Positions 35,395 through 48,440 are shown, counted from the stretch's first letter. The stretch is DNA of 64,000 bases from Calendula officinalis (GCA_963853835.1 OY970832.1:30268208-30332207); one strand, 5' to 3'. Numbers and translations: made by a program. The notes: generated from the letters alone by a model not told the origin.

Positions 35395-35850
35395 TGTTCT
35401 AGGGTTCGAGATTACATCTAGGATTTTTGGAAAAATCCTTAAAGCCTAGGAAACTTTTCCACCAATTAAACTAGGCTAGTTTAACAAAACTTGGTATCCA
35501 AGAATCCTCCTTGATCTCGAAATCTTAAGGAAAAAGGAAAGAATCCTTTTTGATCAATTAAACCAAAACTTGGTTTAACATACTTGATCCTAGATTTTTG
35601 AAAATCAATTAATTAAGGAAAGAATCCTCTTGATCAAACTTTTTTGACAATCTTGATCCTAGGGTTCCTCCTAATTTCCAAAAATTCTAGGGTTTAGAAA
35701 AGAAACCTTTTGATCAATTAAACTAAACTAGTATAATGTTTTTGATCCTAGGGTTCTTTACCAATCACGAAATTTCTAGGGTTTTTCTAGAATCCTTTTG
35801 ACCAATTAAACTTAACTATTTTAACATGCTTGGTCCTAGGTTTCTTACCC
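35395..35850. repeat. Degenerate ~100-bp repeats in the leader of element A
   Basis: A block containing TTGATCCTAGGGTT, TCTAGGGTTT and CTTTTGATCAATTAAAC recurs about four times. It lies between the PBS and gag of element A, and similar phrases occur at 23980-24280 on the other side of element C. This supports that both flanks belong to one interrupted element. Confidence 0.5.
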
Positions 35851-35963
35851 TTTTTCGTGAATTAAGAAGAAGAAGAAAAAGATGGAACAAAAAAAAACTA
35901 AAAAATAATCAAACAAACTTTGTTAATCTAGTTTAGATCTCTAAACCAACGCTCTGATACCAC

Positions 35964-37097
35964 TGAATGGTTTCACTAACACTGATTGACCACATGGGTC
36001 AACCTCCTAGTCACTTGGTTCGAACCACACTCACCAAGAACATGAACTTGTTCTTGACCGGTTAAAACCAACTAGCTAATTTAATCCCTAGAAGCGGAAG
36101 TGGGATTAAACTTAATCCTTAAACCCTAAAGGATTGGGATCTTGGAGATCTAGATTAGATTACCAATGGAAGAAACCTTGTACGAAAAACTCGAACACAC
36201 ACACATGCTTGTGGTATTCGACGAACACCAAGAACCCTAGGGTTCTTGGGTTCGAATTCGGCCAAGAGGGAGAAGGGAGAAAAGGGTTTTCTCAAAACAT
36301 ACCTTGTTGTTTGCTTAAGATAAATCCACTGATGATGAACAAATCGAGCGATCTTCTAGTTGATCTAAGAAATGAACTTGATCTTCAAGAACTTGAAGAA
36401 CACGAAGAACACGAAGAACACAAAGAACGAAGAACACCAAACTTGGTGTTCTTGGGGTGTGTTCGGCGGAAATCTAGAGGGAGGAGGGGGAGGATTTAGT
36501 GTAGGGTTGTAAGGTGTTTTAGGGTTACCCTAAGCCTCTTATTTATAGATAAATAAGTTGCGCTTAGGACCCTCTAGTTTAATTAATATTAGATCTTTAA
36601 TTAAACTTCCTTTTAACATTTCCACCCCTTATAGTTTAACTAGTTTATTATTGTTGCACTTAACTATTAAATGTCTAGTATTAATACACTAATAATTCGG
36701 TACCCATATACACGAATTATATAATTGTATTTATACTTTTAATAATTAATTATATAATAACTTTTATATAATTTATACAACAATATTATCCAATTTACTA
36801 TATGATTTAATAGCTTTAAATCATATCATGGATAATCTATAATTAACACATTGTATATTTACTCAACTAGTAAATGTACATATACTTGTATTAATTAGTT
36901 AGTTAAACTAATCAAGTAATAAGTTAAACTTAACTTAATACTTAACTGATTCATAATGACTATTATGAATCATTCTTCTTCGTAGTATCATTGCTTATCT
37001 TGCTCGTATTACATGCACTCACCGGTGTGACCCTTAAGTGTTTCGTAGGCATGGATGTATCATCATAGGTTGACTAACTGTGCACATAAATCCTTCA
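35964..37097 (-). repeat. 5' LTR of element A
   Basis: A full-length 1,134-bp LTR, with the tRNA-Met primer site at 35962-35951 immediately next to it. About 30 substitutions plus small indels separate it from the 3' copy. Confidence 0.85.
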
Positions 37098-39273
37098 CAT
37101 AGTTCATAGTCTAGCGAGATAACCGAACAACCTCCGATCTATCAAGCAGGTCAATCGTCAAGATAATTGGAATAGCTCCAATCTATCAAGACACTCATAG
37201 TCAAGGTAACTGGAATGCCTCCAATCTATCGAGACTCATAGGCGTCGGGTAACTGAAAAGCCTCCAATCTACCACGACCCTTAAGGTACTGTAACAATTG
37301 GAATGCCTCTAATCTATCACGGCCCTGTGACAGTCTTATCTTGTAAGTCATCAATGGACACGTCATTTCTTTCACATATACGAGCCATATCTCCATTCAT
37401 TCACCATTTGAAATATATCTATATTCTCATTACTGTAGCTTTATTACATTCTCATCATGTCGGTCTAGACATCAATCACATACTAAGTCATACTCGTTTA
37501 CTATTTATCGTTACACGCTTCTTTTATCTTTTCTTATTACATCACAAACTTTATCAATTAATTTACTAATAAGATTCATTTCTTATTCATCATGATTATT
37601 AACAATTTATCTTTAAAATGACTAGAATACGTATTTACTACTAGTCAGTAGTCACACCATACTTATTTCCCTAATGTTCCGTTCACTACCTTTTATTGGT
37701 ATACTACTACTAATTATTAATTACTTTATTTCATCATCCTTTCTTTCCAAATCATCAATTATATTAGACATGATCTAATAACACATTATACCTATTTTCT
37801 TATCTTTTTAATCACTATCTTTATCAAAACATTTATTAATAAAGACTCGTAAAAACATCATACATTTTCGAAACTCTTTGTTATGTACTCAATTTAAAAG
37901 TTCACATGTACTCACCTTAGCAATGCTTTCCAATTCGCGTTTATCAACATGAGTCCTTGCTTCCCGCCTTTGGAATAACTCCAACATATAGGTCCTTGCA
38001 ACCTACCAACAAAATCAACACATCTCTAGTTATCATCTATAACTAGACACCCTTTAACTATCATAACCATCCCTAACCACTAAGTTCATCAAACTTGGTT
38101 AGATCTCAAAACCCTAGCCCAAGGATTTCACCAACAAATCATAAATCCAACTTGAACACATGGTCTCCATACTACCTATGGGTGTTTTACACCCTCCTTT
38201 AACATCCTTAACAAGATCTTCAATATACCAACCCCATAATCACAACTTTCCCCAAAACAAGTTCATAAACTAGTTGGGTTACAAGAAATACCTTAGATCT
38301 AGGAGTGTAGATCTTCAAGATTGGTGATGATTTATGCCCAAGAACACCAAAATCGCCCCTTCTCTCTTTAAAGATCGGCTGCAATGAAGTGAGAGTAAAA
38401 ATGAGCAAACCCTAGCTTTTTCCCGATTTTATATCACCAGACAGGAGTTCGCGCCGCGAAGTCCCAGTTCGCGCCGCGAACTAGATCGAACGCGCATTTT
38501 TCGCGATCGGGAACCCGATGCGAACTCCGTCGTGAACTCCAAGTATCAAAACCCAAAAACCCAACGGGTCAAAGTCGCATGATCCGACTATAACTCTTTA
38601 AATTATTCCATTAACCTTTTCACATACATACAATCGATACATTATGCTCTCATCATTAACTAGTCATTCAAAAACGAGAGTCAAAGCCCATCTTTGACCA
38701 AGTCAGCCAATCACAAATTGACTAATCTTGACTTTTGCCTAAAGTCAACCATACTTTTCCAAACTAACAAATTCCGTACTCACGGGATACCATTCTCAAC
38801 TTATCACTTCCGGTTCTACTAATTATTGTTTTCTTAACAATCGTTTCCGTTTCCAAATTTCAATTTCTCCCCAAATAATCAGAAAGTCGCAACTTTTCTT
38901 ATGGTCAAACTATCATTAACCGTTTCTTAACCTTCATTTGGTCACTTATACCATTACTTAGTATCTTTTCAATCATATTTGTATCACATCGATTATTTTC
39001 ACAACTTTTATTCTCAATTATTGGTATTAGGTCCTCTACCACAACACATTCCACAATTTCATACAAGTTTACCATATCTTAGTTACCAAATAATAATTTG
39101 CTCACTATGAGTTTCTCTGTCCTCCTATTCCATAAATCGTAGGCATCTCCTACACGTACATAACTTAAATGCAACCCGCATTTTCAAACCAAATTCTCAT
39201 TTATCACATAGTTATAGCAGTCATACTTAACCATACGGCTCTATATACGCACATTATAAACATCGTACACGGC
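37098..39273. other. Probable decayed LTR-retrotransposon sequence
   Basis: 37110-37330 repeats a CTCCAATCTATC phrase four or five times at ~50-60-bp spacing. Around 38445-38490 are two copies of GTTCGCGCCGCGAA in otherwise AT-rich DNA. Such GC-rich hooks occur in plant LTRs, but no TG..CA ends, PBS or coding domain could be fixed. I call no gene here. Confidence 0.4.
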
Positions 39274-39690
39274 TGAAGGGTTTCATAACACTGATTGACC
39301 ACTTGGGTCAACCTCCTAGTATACGTGGTTCGACCATACTGACAAGAACATGACTCTTGTCGGTTAAACCAACTAGCTAGTTTAATCCCTAAAGCGGAAC
39401 TGAGATTAAACTTAATCCTTAAACCCTAAAGGATTGGGATGTTGGAAATCTACACTAGTTTAACAAGAAAGAAACCTTGTACGAAAAACTCGAACACACA
39501 CATACACCTTGTGTGTATTCGACGGCCACCAAGAACCCTAGGGTTCTTGGTGTGTCGATCGAACAAGAGGGAGAAGGAGGAAAAAGTGTTTTCCAAATCA
39601 TACCTTAATCTTGCTTAAGTAAGTCCACTGATGATGAACACGACGAGTGATCTTCTAGTTGGTTGATGCAATGATCTTCGATCTCAAAAA
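39274..39690 (-). mobile_element. Truncated solo LTR related to element A
   Basis: It begins TGAAGGGTTTCATAACACTG, matching the 3' end (minus sense) of the element A LTR. It follows that LTR with clear divergence (GACCACTTGGGTCAACC, AACCCTAAAGGATTGGGAT, ACCAAGAACCCTAGGG) to about 39690, where similarity stops. No PBS adjoins it, so it is a lone, shortened LTR from an older relative. Confidence 0.75.
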
Positions 39691-40138
39691 CTATACCTGG
39701 GTTACAAAAACTATATCTTTGGTTTACAATACACAGTATTAGTCTAAACTCAGTATTAGCTAGTGTGGTAGTTAGACTAAATATTATAAGTTTTATTACC
39801 AGTGTCACATTAACTTCTATCTCCGGACTATATGCATATAATACAACATAAATACACTCAAAAGAAAAAGGAGAGAAAGACCAACCTCAACTCGGATCAC
39901 CCCATTATACATTTCGTCTGGATGCCTTCCCGTTGTTGATAATATAATTTGAAGGATGTACAAAATTCTATAATTAAAAATTATCAGAAACTCGGTATAA
40001 TGAAAAATATAAGGTAAAAAAAATAAATAATTACTAAAGAAACATTCAAAGAGGTTCATGATTTCTTAATATCTATTCCATTAACCCTAATTTCTCTATT
40101 TTGTATTTACGTAATGGGTTATGATTATGGATTGACAG

Positions 40139-40707
40139 ATGAAATCCATGGCACAAGCTCAATACTATCTTCTTCCAATGGAAAAAAACATCAGAAAGCC
40201 TTGCACAACAATTCAGTGTGACAAGGTAGGAATATGATCAAGCTTCAGTGAATTAAAAATTACTATTATTTATTCTTATTTTATTTTGAATAGCATTTAG
40301 ACATGTATTAAGTTAAACTGGTCTACAATCAAATTAGCCTAGATTGAGTCTCATAGAATGGCTGAGGCTGCAATATGGGTAGTGGCCTTGATGTTGCCAT
40401 TACAACTGCAGGCATTGAGGTGAATGATCTAGATCATTTTGTGATTATGCTTATTTCTTCATAATTTGGTTTTTTATACAACATGAACATTATCTCTAAG
40501 TTTTTCATCTCAATTCAAGTTTGTATGTAAATTTCATATTGATGTTTGTAATCAGTTTCCTAGATCTCAATGTGATGCAGCTTGATTACTATAATTTCAA
40601 CTACTAGGATTGCAAATAAAGCACACTTTGAAAGACATTTTGATGGCACTAAGGTTACGGGCGACCCGGTTCGTGTGATCAAAAACGGTGGGCTGCTGGA
40701 AGTGTAA
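40139..40707 (+). pseudogene. Exon-like fragments of an unrecognised gene
   Basis: Two stretches look like exons. 40139-40225 begins ATGAAATCC, encodes 29 residues with TIQCDK at the end, and stops at a GT donor (GACAAG/GTAGGA). 40608-40707 follows an AG acceptor and encodes HFDGTKVTGDPVRVIKNGG, ending in TAA. A middle piece near 40352-40420 (IESHRMAEAA) is possible. I do not recognise the protein. Either it is a small broken gene or the tail of one, or the similarity to exons is accidental. Confidence 0.4.
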
Positions 40708-40709
40708 TA

Positions 40710-41528
40710 GTTTGGTCAATTTTTGTATCTTCTAAATTTATTGTTTTTGGTATTCAAAGATATTAGTTTTGTTTCTTTGTTAGAACTACGTTTAAAAGTG
40801 TAATACTCATTTGACCGGTCAATACTCATTAGAGCCGTTTCTAAAAATAGCCATTTTACCCTTTTGATCCAACCCCATTTTGCCATTTTAGTTTTAAAAT
40901 ATTTGACTAATTTTACAAAAGAAAATTACTAAAAAATTAAAAATAATATTTGTCTAACTATGAAACTCTCAGAAGTCTTTTAAAATAGCCTTTCTTCCTT
41001 AGAAGGAAAGTGACAAAATGGGCGAGACACTTTCCAATATTTGAATAAAAAGTTTTGAGCTTTTTAGTTCAATTTGATAAACTTTATCTTCTTATAAATA
41101 TCATGTAAATGGACATAATGAAGCAGAATTTGGAATGTCATGGTGTGTTGGATTTGGAGGATTTTTTCTACAATGCCTATTTTGTGGTATACATACATAT
41201 GTTTTCTGTATTTACAACAATTAATTTATTGTTTTTTAACTTACAATTATGATTTTGATAACTCTAAACCAGCAATTTGAGAAAATAAGAGTTATTATAA
41301 TTTTTCAGGTGATTTTGTAACTTTCAATATAAAATTTAAGATGCAGTGTATATAATTGTTATCTGCCCTTTTAGGTTAAATAATAAAATCAAAGTTGCAG
41401 CAGTTCACAAAACAATTCTAGAGAAGTATATACAAAATTCACTATTACTTTTTTGTAAGTTTTACCATACACAAGAGGGTAACATTAGTTTAACTATATC
41501 CTCATTTCAAACCCAAAACAAAAAATGT
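40710..41528. other. AT-rich intergenic and 3' flank of ERDJ3A
   Basis: No gene or bounded repeat is visible. The right part probably includes the 3' UTR of the minus-strand gene that ends at 41529. Confidence 0.4.
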
Positions 41529-44500
41529 TCAATTAATTGTGGGTTTTTGCCTGATTTTACTAAAATGTACATCACCATTAAGAACCGAACCAACGAATTT
41601 TTCAACTTCCTCTGAAGTTATATCCCCTGAAAAAGCTGAAAACTTTGATTTACGCGGTTTGTAGGCTATCAAAAACCTATTAAATGATTTAAATCCTGAT
41701 TTATCAAACGCGTATAAAAACTTAGATTGATCTGAAGCGTCCAAAAGACAATAGGAAATTGAATCCCTTGGTCCAGAAGCTGGATTTTGCCTCCTTAATA
41801 ATGACATCTGTGACACCTGCATTCAACAAAACATATATATCAATATTACTCACTTTCTATTTCCAACTATATTCTTATATATAGCAAGTTATATGATATG
41901 ATAATCACTAGGCAAAAACAAAGACATAGCAATTTTTATCCATACAGAGTAATTTCATGCCAAATTACAGTCATGACCTTCCTTTCCTTTTACCACACAG
42001 CATTTTACCTCTCTCAGTAAGGGCACGATTGTCCTCGAGATGAAATTTCTCTTTATGGATAAATATTGCTTTGTAAGAATAAGCTCCCAAAAACAAAGGG
42101 TAAATAGGTAATTCTATTTTACCATTCGATCATGCAACCCGTATTGAACTGAACATGTAAAATTAAATATTTGAACGTAAATAATACGAGAAAAATTACG
42201 AAAAATAAATTACCGATGAGAGTATTGTATGAAGTTTTTCTCTTCCTTTAGACGATCTGAAAACGCCAATTATGCAAACGGGTGTTTTATCCCCACAAAT
42301 TGCATCAAAATTTACAGCTGTCAACAAAGGAACCACCGGTTTATCCAAATCATCATCATGTCTCTGTGTTGAAGCTATTTTCTTGTTCTTTTTCTCAAAA
42401 CTTTCCAGTAACGAACTTAACTCTTTAATTGTTGATTTCATATCTTTTACATGGACCCCACTTTTCAGAATCTGTTTCTCACCGTTGGAAAACCAACCAA
42501 CGACAGCTGGCAGTTCATCCACGCCTAAATTTGGATCAGAAACATCTTGCACCTACAACATAACAAGATTCTTGGGAGTTAACATAAAGTGGTTATGATC
42601 AACCAATTTGAACCATTTTATTTAAGAATTAAACTAGATTATTTGACCCTCCTTGAGAAAATTCTAGGAATGTAGAGACTTCAATTTCAACCCACTAACT
42701 TAAAGATTGGTTAATCTGGGTTATGAACAAGTCAAATGGCTTAAGCTAGAATGTTTAACTTTAACCAAAAAGGATATGGGTCAAACGGGTCGACAGTTAT
42801 TTCAAATGTAATCAAAAACCTCCAAAAATGCATCATGAAAAATAATTTATACTACTATTATTGATTTATTGTTATAGTTAAAGTACAAATTTTGAAGCAT
42901 GACCACTTTAAAGTGATTAGTCGTTTATATTGTTGGATTTTTATGGGTACATAAATTTAGCATGAAACTATATCTTAACCATTAAGACAAAACCTCATTA
43001 TTATTATGTTTTTGAAATCAAATTTAACACAATAATTTTTTAAAAACTGAAGAACATTGATATATAAGTTCTTGTGGGCCAACAAACCCTACCCAATCCG
43101 TTTTGACCTATACAAACTTACCCATTTCTCCACATCTATTAAAAGTGATTGGTCACATAAAATGGAAAATAGAAAAGGATTTGGTGGTTAAAGTTGGTAA
43201 TTACCTGTGTATCATAGAAGACAAAATGTGTACGGTACAACCCACTAAGCGCACGCCATATAACCGGGGTGTCTTTTTTAGTAGAAAGAAGCATAACTTT
43301 AGGTAAAGATTCCACATTTGCAGAACGGGCCTCAAACTGGGCCCACGTGACCCGTTTTGAGAATTTTGGAAGATGGTCTACAACAAATGATTTCAAATCT
43401 TTAACAGTTACATCACCCGTGTATTCAACCAATGAACCGGTTTCACTTGTTTTGTATGAATAAACATAAATTCGAGGCCTATTTCTGGGTCGAATACCGA
43501 GTTCCTTGCATAAAGATGATTCCACTTCACAATTCACACTTCCAGCCTGCAATTCAGATTATAAGATGTTTAAATGTCTGGCAGATTATGCTAATTTAAT
43601 TAAATAAATAGATAAAATGTCCAAAAACAACCTTTTTGTGAAAAAAAGTAGAAATTTTGTAAAACGGGTGTACTAAATTAGGTTAGAGGAAGGGTAAATA
43701 TGTAATTCTGCAGCTGGTCTGAAATTGGCTTTTTGTAACGAAACTGATTATTAAAAGTTTTGAACTTTATTTATCCAAACATATATAACAAAAGTAATAG
43801 CATAATTATCATTAATTACCTCTAATGCTCCTTTTAGTGAGCTACCAACTTCTTCTATAATTGATTCATAATGCTGCATTCCCTTCATTAATGGTGTATA
43901 AGACAGCAAAATCCAACTAATCCCTTTATCATTTACTTCTTTTTTATAAATCTGAGAATCAATCGATCTTATACTCTTCGAGAAGCTTCTAGAACCCGAA
44001 TGAGACCTTCCTGAATTACCCGAATAACCAAAACTACCAGACTGCCCCCCACCACTCATACCACCCCCAAAAAAGTTGGAAAAAACATCTCCTAAATCAA
44101 AACCGAACGAATTCCCGCCACTATTTCCACCAAATGAAAATGAATATGACTTTGACCCGCCACTTTGACCACCACCACCCATTGTTTGCCATTCATTTGG
44201 GGAGAAACTGAACCCACTTTGACCGGGCCCACCACTTCTGAAGAATGTATTTCCACCATGGGGTCCACTATTACCACTATCAAAACCGGGATTTCCACTT
44301 GTGTCACCAAACATATCATAATTCTTTCTTTTTTCTTCATCTGATAAAATTTCATATGCTGGCAAAAAGAAAAATTGAGAATTTCACATGTCAATGTGCA
44401 GTACAAACAAACCAAAGGGTCAGGTAATGGGCCAAAATGGGTGATTTCTTCATAAGGTTCGGGCCGGAAAGGTCGACCACAAAAGCACTTTTAGTAAGAA

Positions 44501-45254
44501 AAAAAATTGAGTTTTTTTATATAATTAAAGCATACCGTTGTTTATCTCAGCAAACTTCTCCTGAGCCCCCTTGTTTTTGTTCTTATCAGGATGATATTGA
44601 AGAGAGAGCCTACAAAATCACAAAAAGACAGACATATAAATTACTAAAAATTAGTATAAATTGATTGCTAATTGATATCCAAAATCATGAAAAGAACATA
44701 CTTGTGGAAAGCTTTCTGAATTTGTCTCTGACTTGCATCCTTTTCGACTCCCAGTACCTGATCATTTTCAAATAAAAAACATTTTTAAACCTGATGTTTC
44801 TAGAACCGGACACATATTACTTGCTGAAATTTGTAATCAAGTGAGCTACTAAACTTTACAAGTTAATGAATATTAATCAGTAGCTAAATTCACCATCATC
44901 CCTAAAAAAAACCCTAAATTTTATAATCAGTTTACAAGTTCACAACCCAAATTGCCATCTCATAATGAACTGAACCAAAAATTGCATTTTAAATCGGTTT
45001 CTGTTAGAAAACTCATGCTTAAAATCCAACAATCAAAATCACGATCTAATGCCTCTTTATATGCATACAGCAACAAAGATATATTTGTTGCATAAATCTG
45101 AAGGGGGAGCCCTAATTTCGATTAAACAGATGAGGAATAGAGAGAAGGATATTGTAATTACCTTATAAGGGTCGAGAGATTTTGATTCAATTGAGACGTA
45201 GAACAGAAACGAACATATGACGAATGTTGACAGTATTATTCGATTGTTATTCAT
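41529..45254 (-). CDS. ERDJ3A: ER J-domain co-chaperone ERDJ3A/TMS1 (DnaJ + thioredoxin-like)
   Basis: Seven exons on the minus strand: 45162-45254, 44702-44757, 44536-44609, 43820-44358, 43205-43546, 42214-42552 and 41529-41816. All introns are GT..AG and phases join cleanly to 576 residues, close to the ~570 of the Arabidopsis family member. Exon 1 encodes a signal peptide (hydrophobic ILSTFVICSFLFYV). The J domain spans ~28-90, with HPD at 56-58. A Gly/Phe/Ser-rich region spans ~90-190. The rest is thioredoxin-fold sequence, including STKKDTPVIWR and CGDKTPVCIIG. No C-terminal KDEL/HDEL is present, as in the family. Such proteins stimulate BiP ATPase in the ER lumen and support protein folding, including heat tolerance of pollen tubes. 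Nothing is broken. Confidence 0.95.
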
Positions 45255-45480
45255 CGATTTTTCACGATAATTGAATCCAATCTGCAGAAAGTGTTGTTTT
45301 TGCGTTCACAGGAGAATGAATGTCGCTAAATCCTTACAAAATTTTGTTGTTGCTGGAATAATCGAGTGTGTTTTCCTTACGTGCTTCGTAATTAAGAAGA
45401 GGACTCCAGAGGGTTCTATGCCGTTAGAAGGAGAGGGAAACGTGGCGTGAGTATGTTGTTCCACGATTATTGACCAATAG
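45255..45480 (-). promoter_or_regulatory. Upstream region of ERDJ3A
   Basis: It includes the 5' UTR and proximal promoter of the minus-strand gene. I see no obvious TATA box. ACGTG-core motifs occur at about 45379-45383 and 45440-45444. A CCACG at 45461-45465 and a CCAAT at 45474-45478 are close together, but not in the order and spacing of a canonical ER-stress element. ER-stress control is plausible for this gene, but the sequence does not prove it. Confidence 0.35.
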
Positions 45481-45726
45481 AAATTCAGGATTTGATGTGG
45501 GTGACCTCATCACCTTACTTTTTATAAAAAAGATGAAATAATGTTATAAAATTTAGGAAAATAACTAGTGACGTGTATGAATATGCTGATTTTTACACCA
45601 TATATTCTAATCTATTTATTATGATAATAATATTATTTATTTATACAATATGCAGCATTATTTGTACATTGCGGTATAGACATCAAAAAATGTGGTAGGA
45701 AAATTCATATTTATATTAACAGAGTT

Positions 45727-45935
45727 AGGACCGGTGAGGATTTAAAAATTGATGAGCAATGTGAGGATAATTCTTAAACAATCATTTTAAAAAATTTAGA
45801 TCACTATCAGAAATTTTGGATCTTTATGAGAAAACATTTTTTGACAATGATCCAAAATTTCTATAAATGATGTCAAATTTTTTAAATAATTAGTTGTCCT
45901 CACCAGAATTTAAGTCCTCACCCGATGTCACTTCT
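45727..45935. mobile_element. Small MITE with GGTGAGGA ends
   Basis: The left end ACCGGTGAGGATTTAAA and the right end (complement TCGGGTGAGGACTTAAATTC) are imperfect inverted repeats. Further inward, TGAGGATAATTCTTAA is mirrored by TTAATTAGTTGTCCTCA-like sequence. There is no ORF and no certain target duplication. The superfamily is undetermined. Confidence 0.5.
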
Positions 45936-46088
45936 ATATTAATTAAAATAATTTTGTACTTATAGTACTTTCAGTTAATTAAAATATAAATTATCATTTC
46001 ATATTTTTATGAATAATCTTGGAATTGTAGTCAAACTGTAGAATTTATTATTAGTTACAAGTTTTAGCAAGTATGAGACTTTGTTTTA

Positions 46089-46426
46089 GACTTGGTGGGC
46101 GACAATGATCAGTGGTGAGACTTTGTCCCCAACACTTTGATGGGAAGGAGGCCTCCCCTTTACACAACATTCTCCCGACGCATTCTCATGCACGTTTAGT
46201 CATCTGGATGACTGGTGAAGGTCATGAGGTATTGTGTATGGGTGTTTGTACTTCGTATTTGTAAGTGGTACATGTATTAATAAAATTAATTTAAGGTTTG
46301 GTTGTAGGTTTTGTCACTTATACATGAGTTTGGTCGGGGTCTATCACATATTTGGTCAGAGGAGAAAAAGCTGATGTGCCGCTAAGGTGACAGGAATGCG
46401 GGATTGGTCACCCCTTACGCATAGTC
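46089..46426. mobile_element. Possible PIF/Harbinger MITE
   Basis: 338 bp flanked by TTA on both sides (46086-46088 and 46427-46429). The ends GACTTGGTGGGCGAC and GGTCACCCCTTACGCATAGTC are weakly inverted repeats. The right end is like other Harbinger MITE termini in this window. No ORF. Confidence 0.45.
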
Positions 46427-46429
46427 TTA

Positions 46430-47766
46430 AGACCAAGAATCCATTAAAATCCGGTCAATAGATCTAAATAAAATCGTTAAAAATCCATTAAAATCCGGCA
46501 AAAAAAAGTTTCATAAAGAATATGTATAAAACATATAAAGAAAGAAGTTGATTCTTACATGACAATTTTTATCAATACAGAGCAATTTTATATCAAATGA
46601 CAATCATGTTTTTAGTCGGAAGGGTGAAATGCAATAATTTAAAACCTGGATTTCGAATCGGACTAGCTGACACCTTAAAAGCGATGGAACCGATCGGACC
46701 AGTTGAATCGTATACAATATTATTCATTATTTACAATAAGTTAGTTATGAAGAATTTTATAAGCGATCGAAATTCAGAATATTATCAATTAAGAAGTTGA
46801 TCATATATACTTATGTGTTGCATCTTTGGTAAAGGCTCTTTTCAATAACTAGTGTTTATCTTGTTCTGTTTTCTTTCCTCTTGTAATAACATTGGGCTTG
46901 TTTGGTACAATTGATTGAAAGAGAATGGAATTGAACAAGAGAATGGAAATATAGAGAAAGAGAACAGGTTTGGAGAAATGAAGTCAATTCTCATGTTTGG
47001 TGCAAAAGGAGAATAAACATGAGAATTAATTCTCTTGTTTGGTGATGTCAGCTAGTAGAATGGAAATGAATACTAAATAGTCAATTTACTCAATTCCTAG
47101 TTTAATTAATTGGATATAAATTGATGACTCCTATAGAAGAAGAAGATTGAGGAAGAGGAGAGAAGAAAGAAAGATTCACCGGTGGTGAAGCTCGACGAGA
47201 TCAGGGTAGCAGAACCGATAGAAAATGGTGAAAATTGAAGCATATAATGGAGACGATGAGTTTGAGATGATCGGCGTCGGCACGTGATCTCGGGCGGAGA
47301 AATCATCGCCAGATCTGGATGACGTAGATCTGGCCATGGCGGTGAAGAACGCTAAGACAGTGGAGTCGTGGATCACGATGAAATCAGTTACCCGCACGTG
47401 TGAGGATCGGAGGCTGTTACGATATACCGACGATGAGATATTGAAGAATATACAGACGAGGATCGGAGACCCGACTAAGACGACGATCTGAATTACATGG
47501 ATGAATTCTGTGGGTGACCTGACTCAGAAGACGAGATATGGATATAAAGACAAACAATTTCGATGACGTTCTGTGGGTGAATCAAGCCTACCGGGAAATG
47601 CTAGATCTGAATTATGTCGGTGGAGCACTGGCGATGAAAGGGTTTTAATGGGAGGGTAAAAGGATGGTAAAAAAGGAAGGGCATAATTGTCTTTTAATTA
47701 AAAATTACTTTGTACGGATAAAAAGTTGTACGAATCAGCTCCCTTTATTAAATTGTAAATTGTAAA
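46430..47766. other. Intergenic, possible TIR element edge at 46890
   Basis: GGGCTTGTTTGGTACAATTG at about 46894 looks like a DNA-transposon terminus. Repeated GAGAATGGAATTGA-type phrases follow to 47060. Between 47100 and 47660 base composition is more balanced, but no ORF resembles a known protein. I call no gene. Confidence 0.3.
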
Positions 47767-48090
47767 ATGGCATCGCATCTCAATTCCATATGCATTGCAA
47801 TTTGTGATGAAAACAAAAAAAACTCCCCGATTTGTAATAATAGGTTGGAATCGTCTTCCCATATTATGTCTTCTTGTGAACTGGCTCGTGAGTTATGGAG
47901 GAAGATTTTTATTTGGTGCGACATTGGTGAATGGAATTGTGATTCATTTGTTCAATGGGGTCTTAGGATCTTTGGTTGTTTATCAAATCAAACCAATACT
48001 TCGTCAGTTACTTATTCAAATCAAACAACCAGGTGTATTTCCCACAAGAAAACATGCATCAATTTTAAAGAAAAAACACACAACATATAA
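47767..48090 (+). pseudogene. LINE reverse-transcriptase C-terminal (zf-RVT) fragment
   Basis: The translated stretch around 47820-47960 contains CNNRLESSSHIMSSCELARE and then LWRKIFIWCDIGEW. This is the conserved C-terminal zinc-binding-like region (zf-RVT) of plant L1-type LINEs. No other LINE domain is nearby, so this is a 5'-truncated, decayed scrap. Confidence 0.7.
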
Positions 48091-48274
48091 GAAAAGGAAG
48101 ATAACCTGAGAGCCGGTAAGTAGTCACTTCCCAAACTTAGTCCAACTCTTAATCTCTCATTAGCCCAATCTAATAATGGTTAAAATCTGGTCCGTCTCCC
48201 GTTAGTCCATTACGTATTGAATGAAATAAGTCTAAACGAACTAAGAGTAATACATGTTTTAGCTATTTTGTTTA

Positions 48275-48440
48275 ATTTTTTTAATGAACGGGTACCCGTT
48301 GGGTTCCCCGTACCCGGCGGGGATTTTCTACCCGAACCCGACGGGGATTTGACCGGGTACGGGTATGGGAATAGCGGGTCGGGTACGGGTACGGGTTTTG
48401 CCGTACCCGCTATTACCCGTACCCGTTTGCATCTCTAATA
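48275..48440. mobile_element. GC-rich inverted-repeat element (GGGTACGGGTA type)
   Basis: Dense repeats of GGGTACGGGTA and its complement TACCCGTACCC in both orientations form a strong potential hairpin. The style is that of hAT-like MITEs seen elsewhere in the window. No exact ends or TSD were fixed. The 73-codon ORF at 48217-48438 is a by-product. Confidence 0.45.

Larger units (their letters stand above)
9082..37097 (-). mobile_element. Nested gag-only Copia-type LTR element A (TR-GAG-like), host of B, C and a Helitron
   Basis: Same-orientation LTRs lie at 9082-10181 and 35964-37097. Read on the minus strand the LTR runs from TGAAGGATTTATG to ACCATTCA, and is followed by a primer-binding site complementary to initiator tRNA-Met (TGGTATCAGAGC at 35962-35951). 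A polypurine tract (AAGTGGGAG) adjoins the 3' LTR at 10182-10195. With nested insertions removed, the interior is about 6 kb and encodes only gag (12674-13585). No pol domain was seen, which matches the TR-GAG class of non-autonomous elements. The 3' LTR lacks its last ~14 bp and no target duplication was found, so one end has been damaged. By eye the LTRs differ by about 3%. Confidence 0.75.

Noticed and set aside
45441..45478. Canonical ER-stress element upstream of ERDJ3A
   Set aside because: CCAAT and CCACG motifs are both present, but their order and spacing do not match ERSE-I (CCAAT-N9-CCACG) or ERSE-II.
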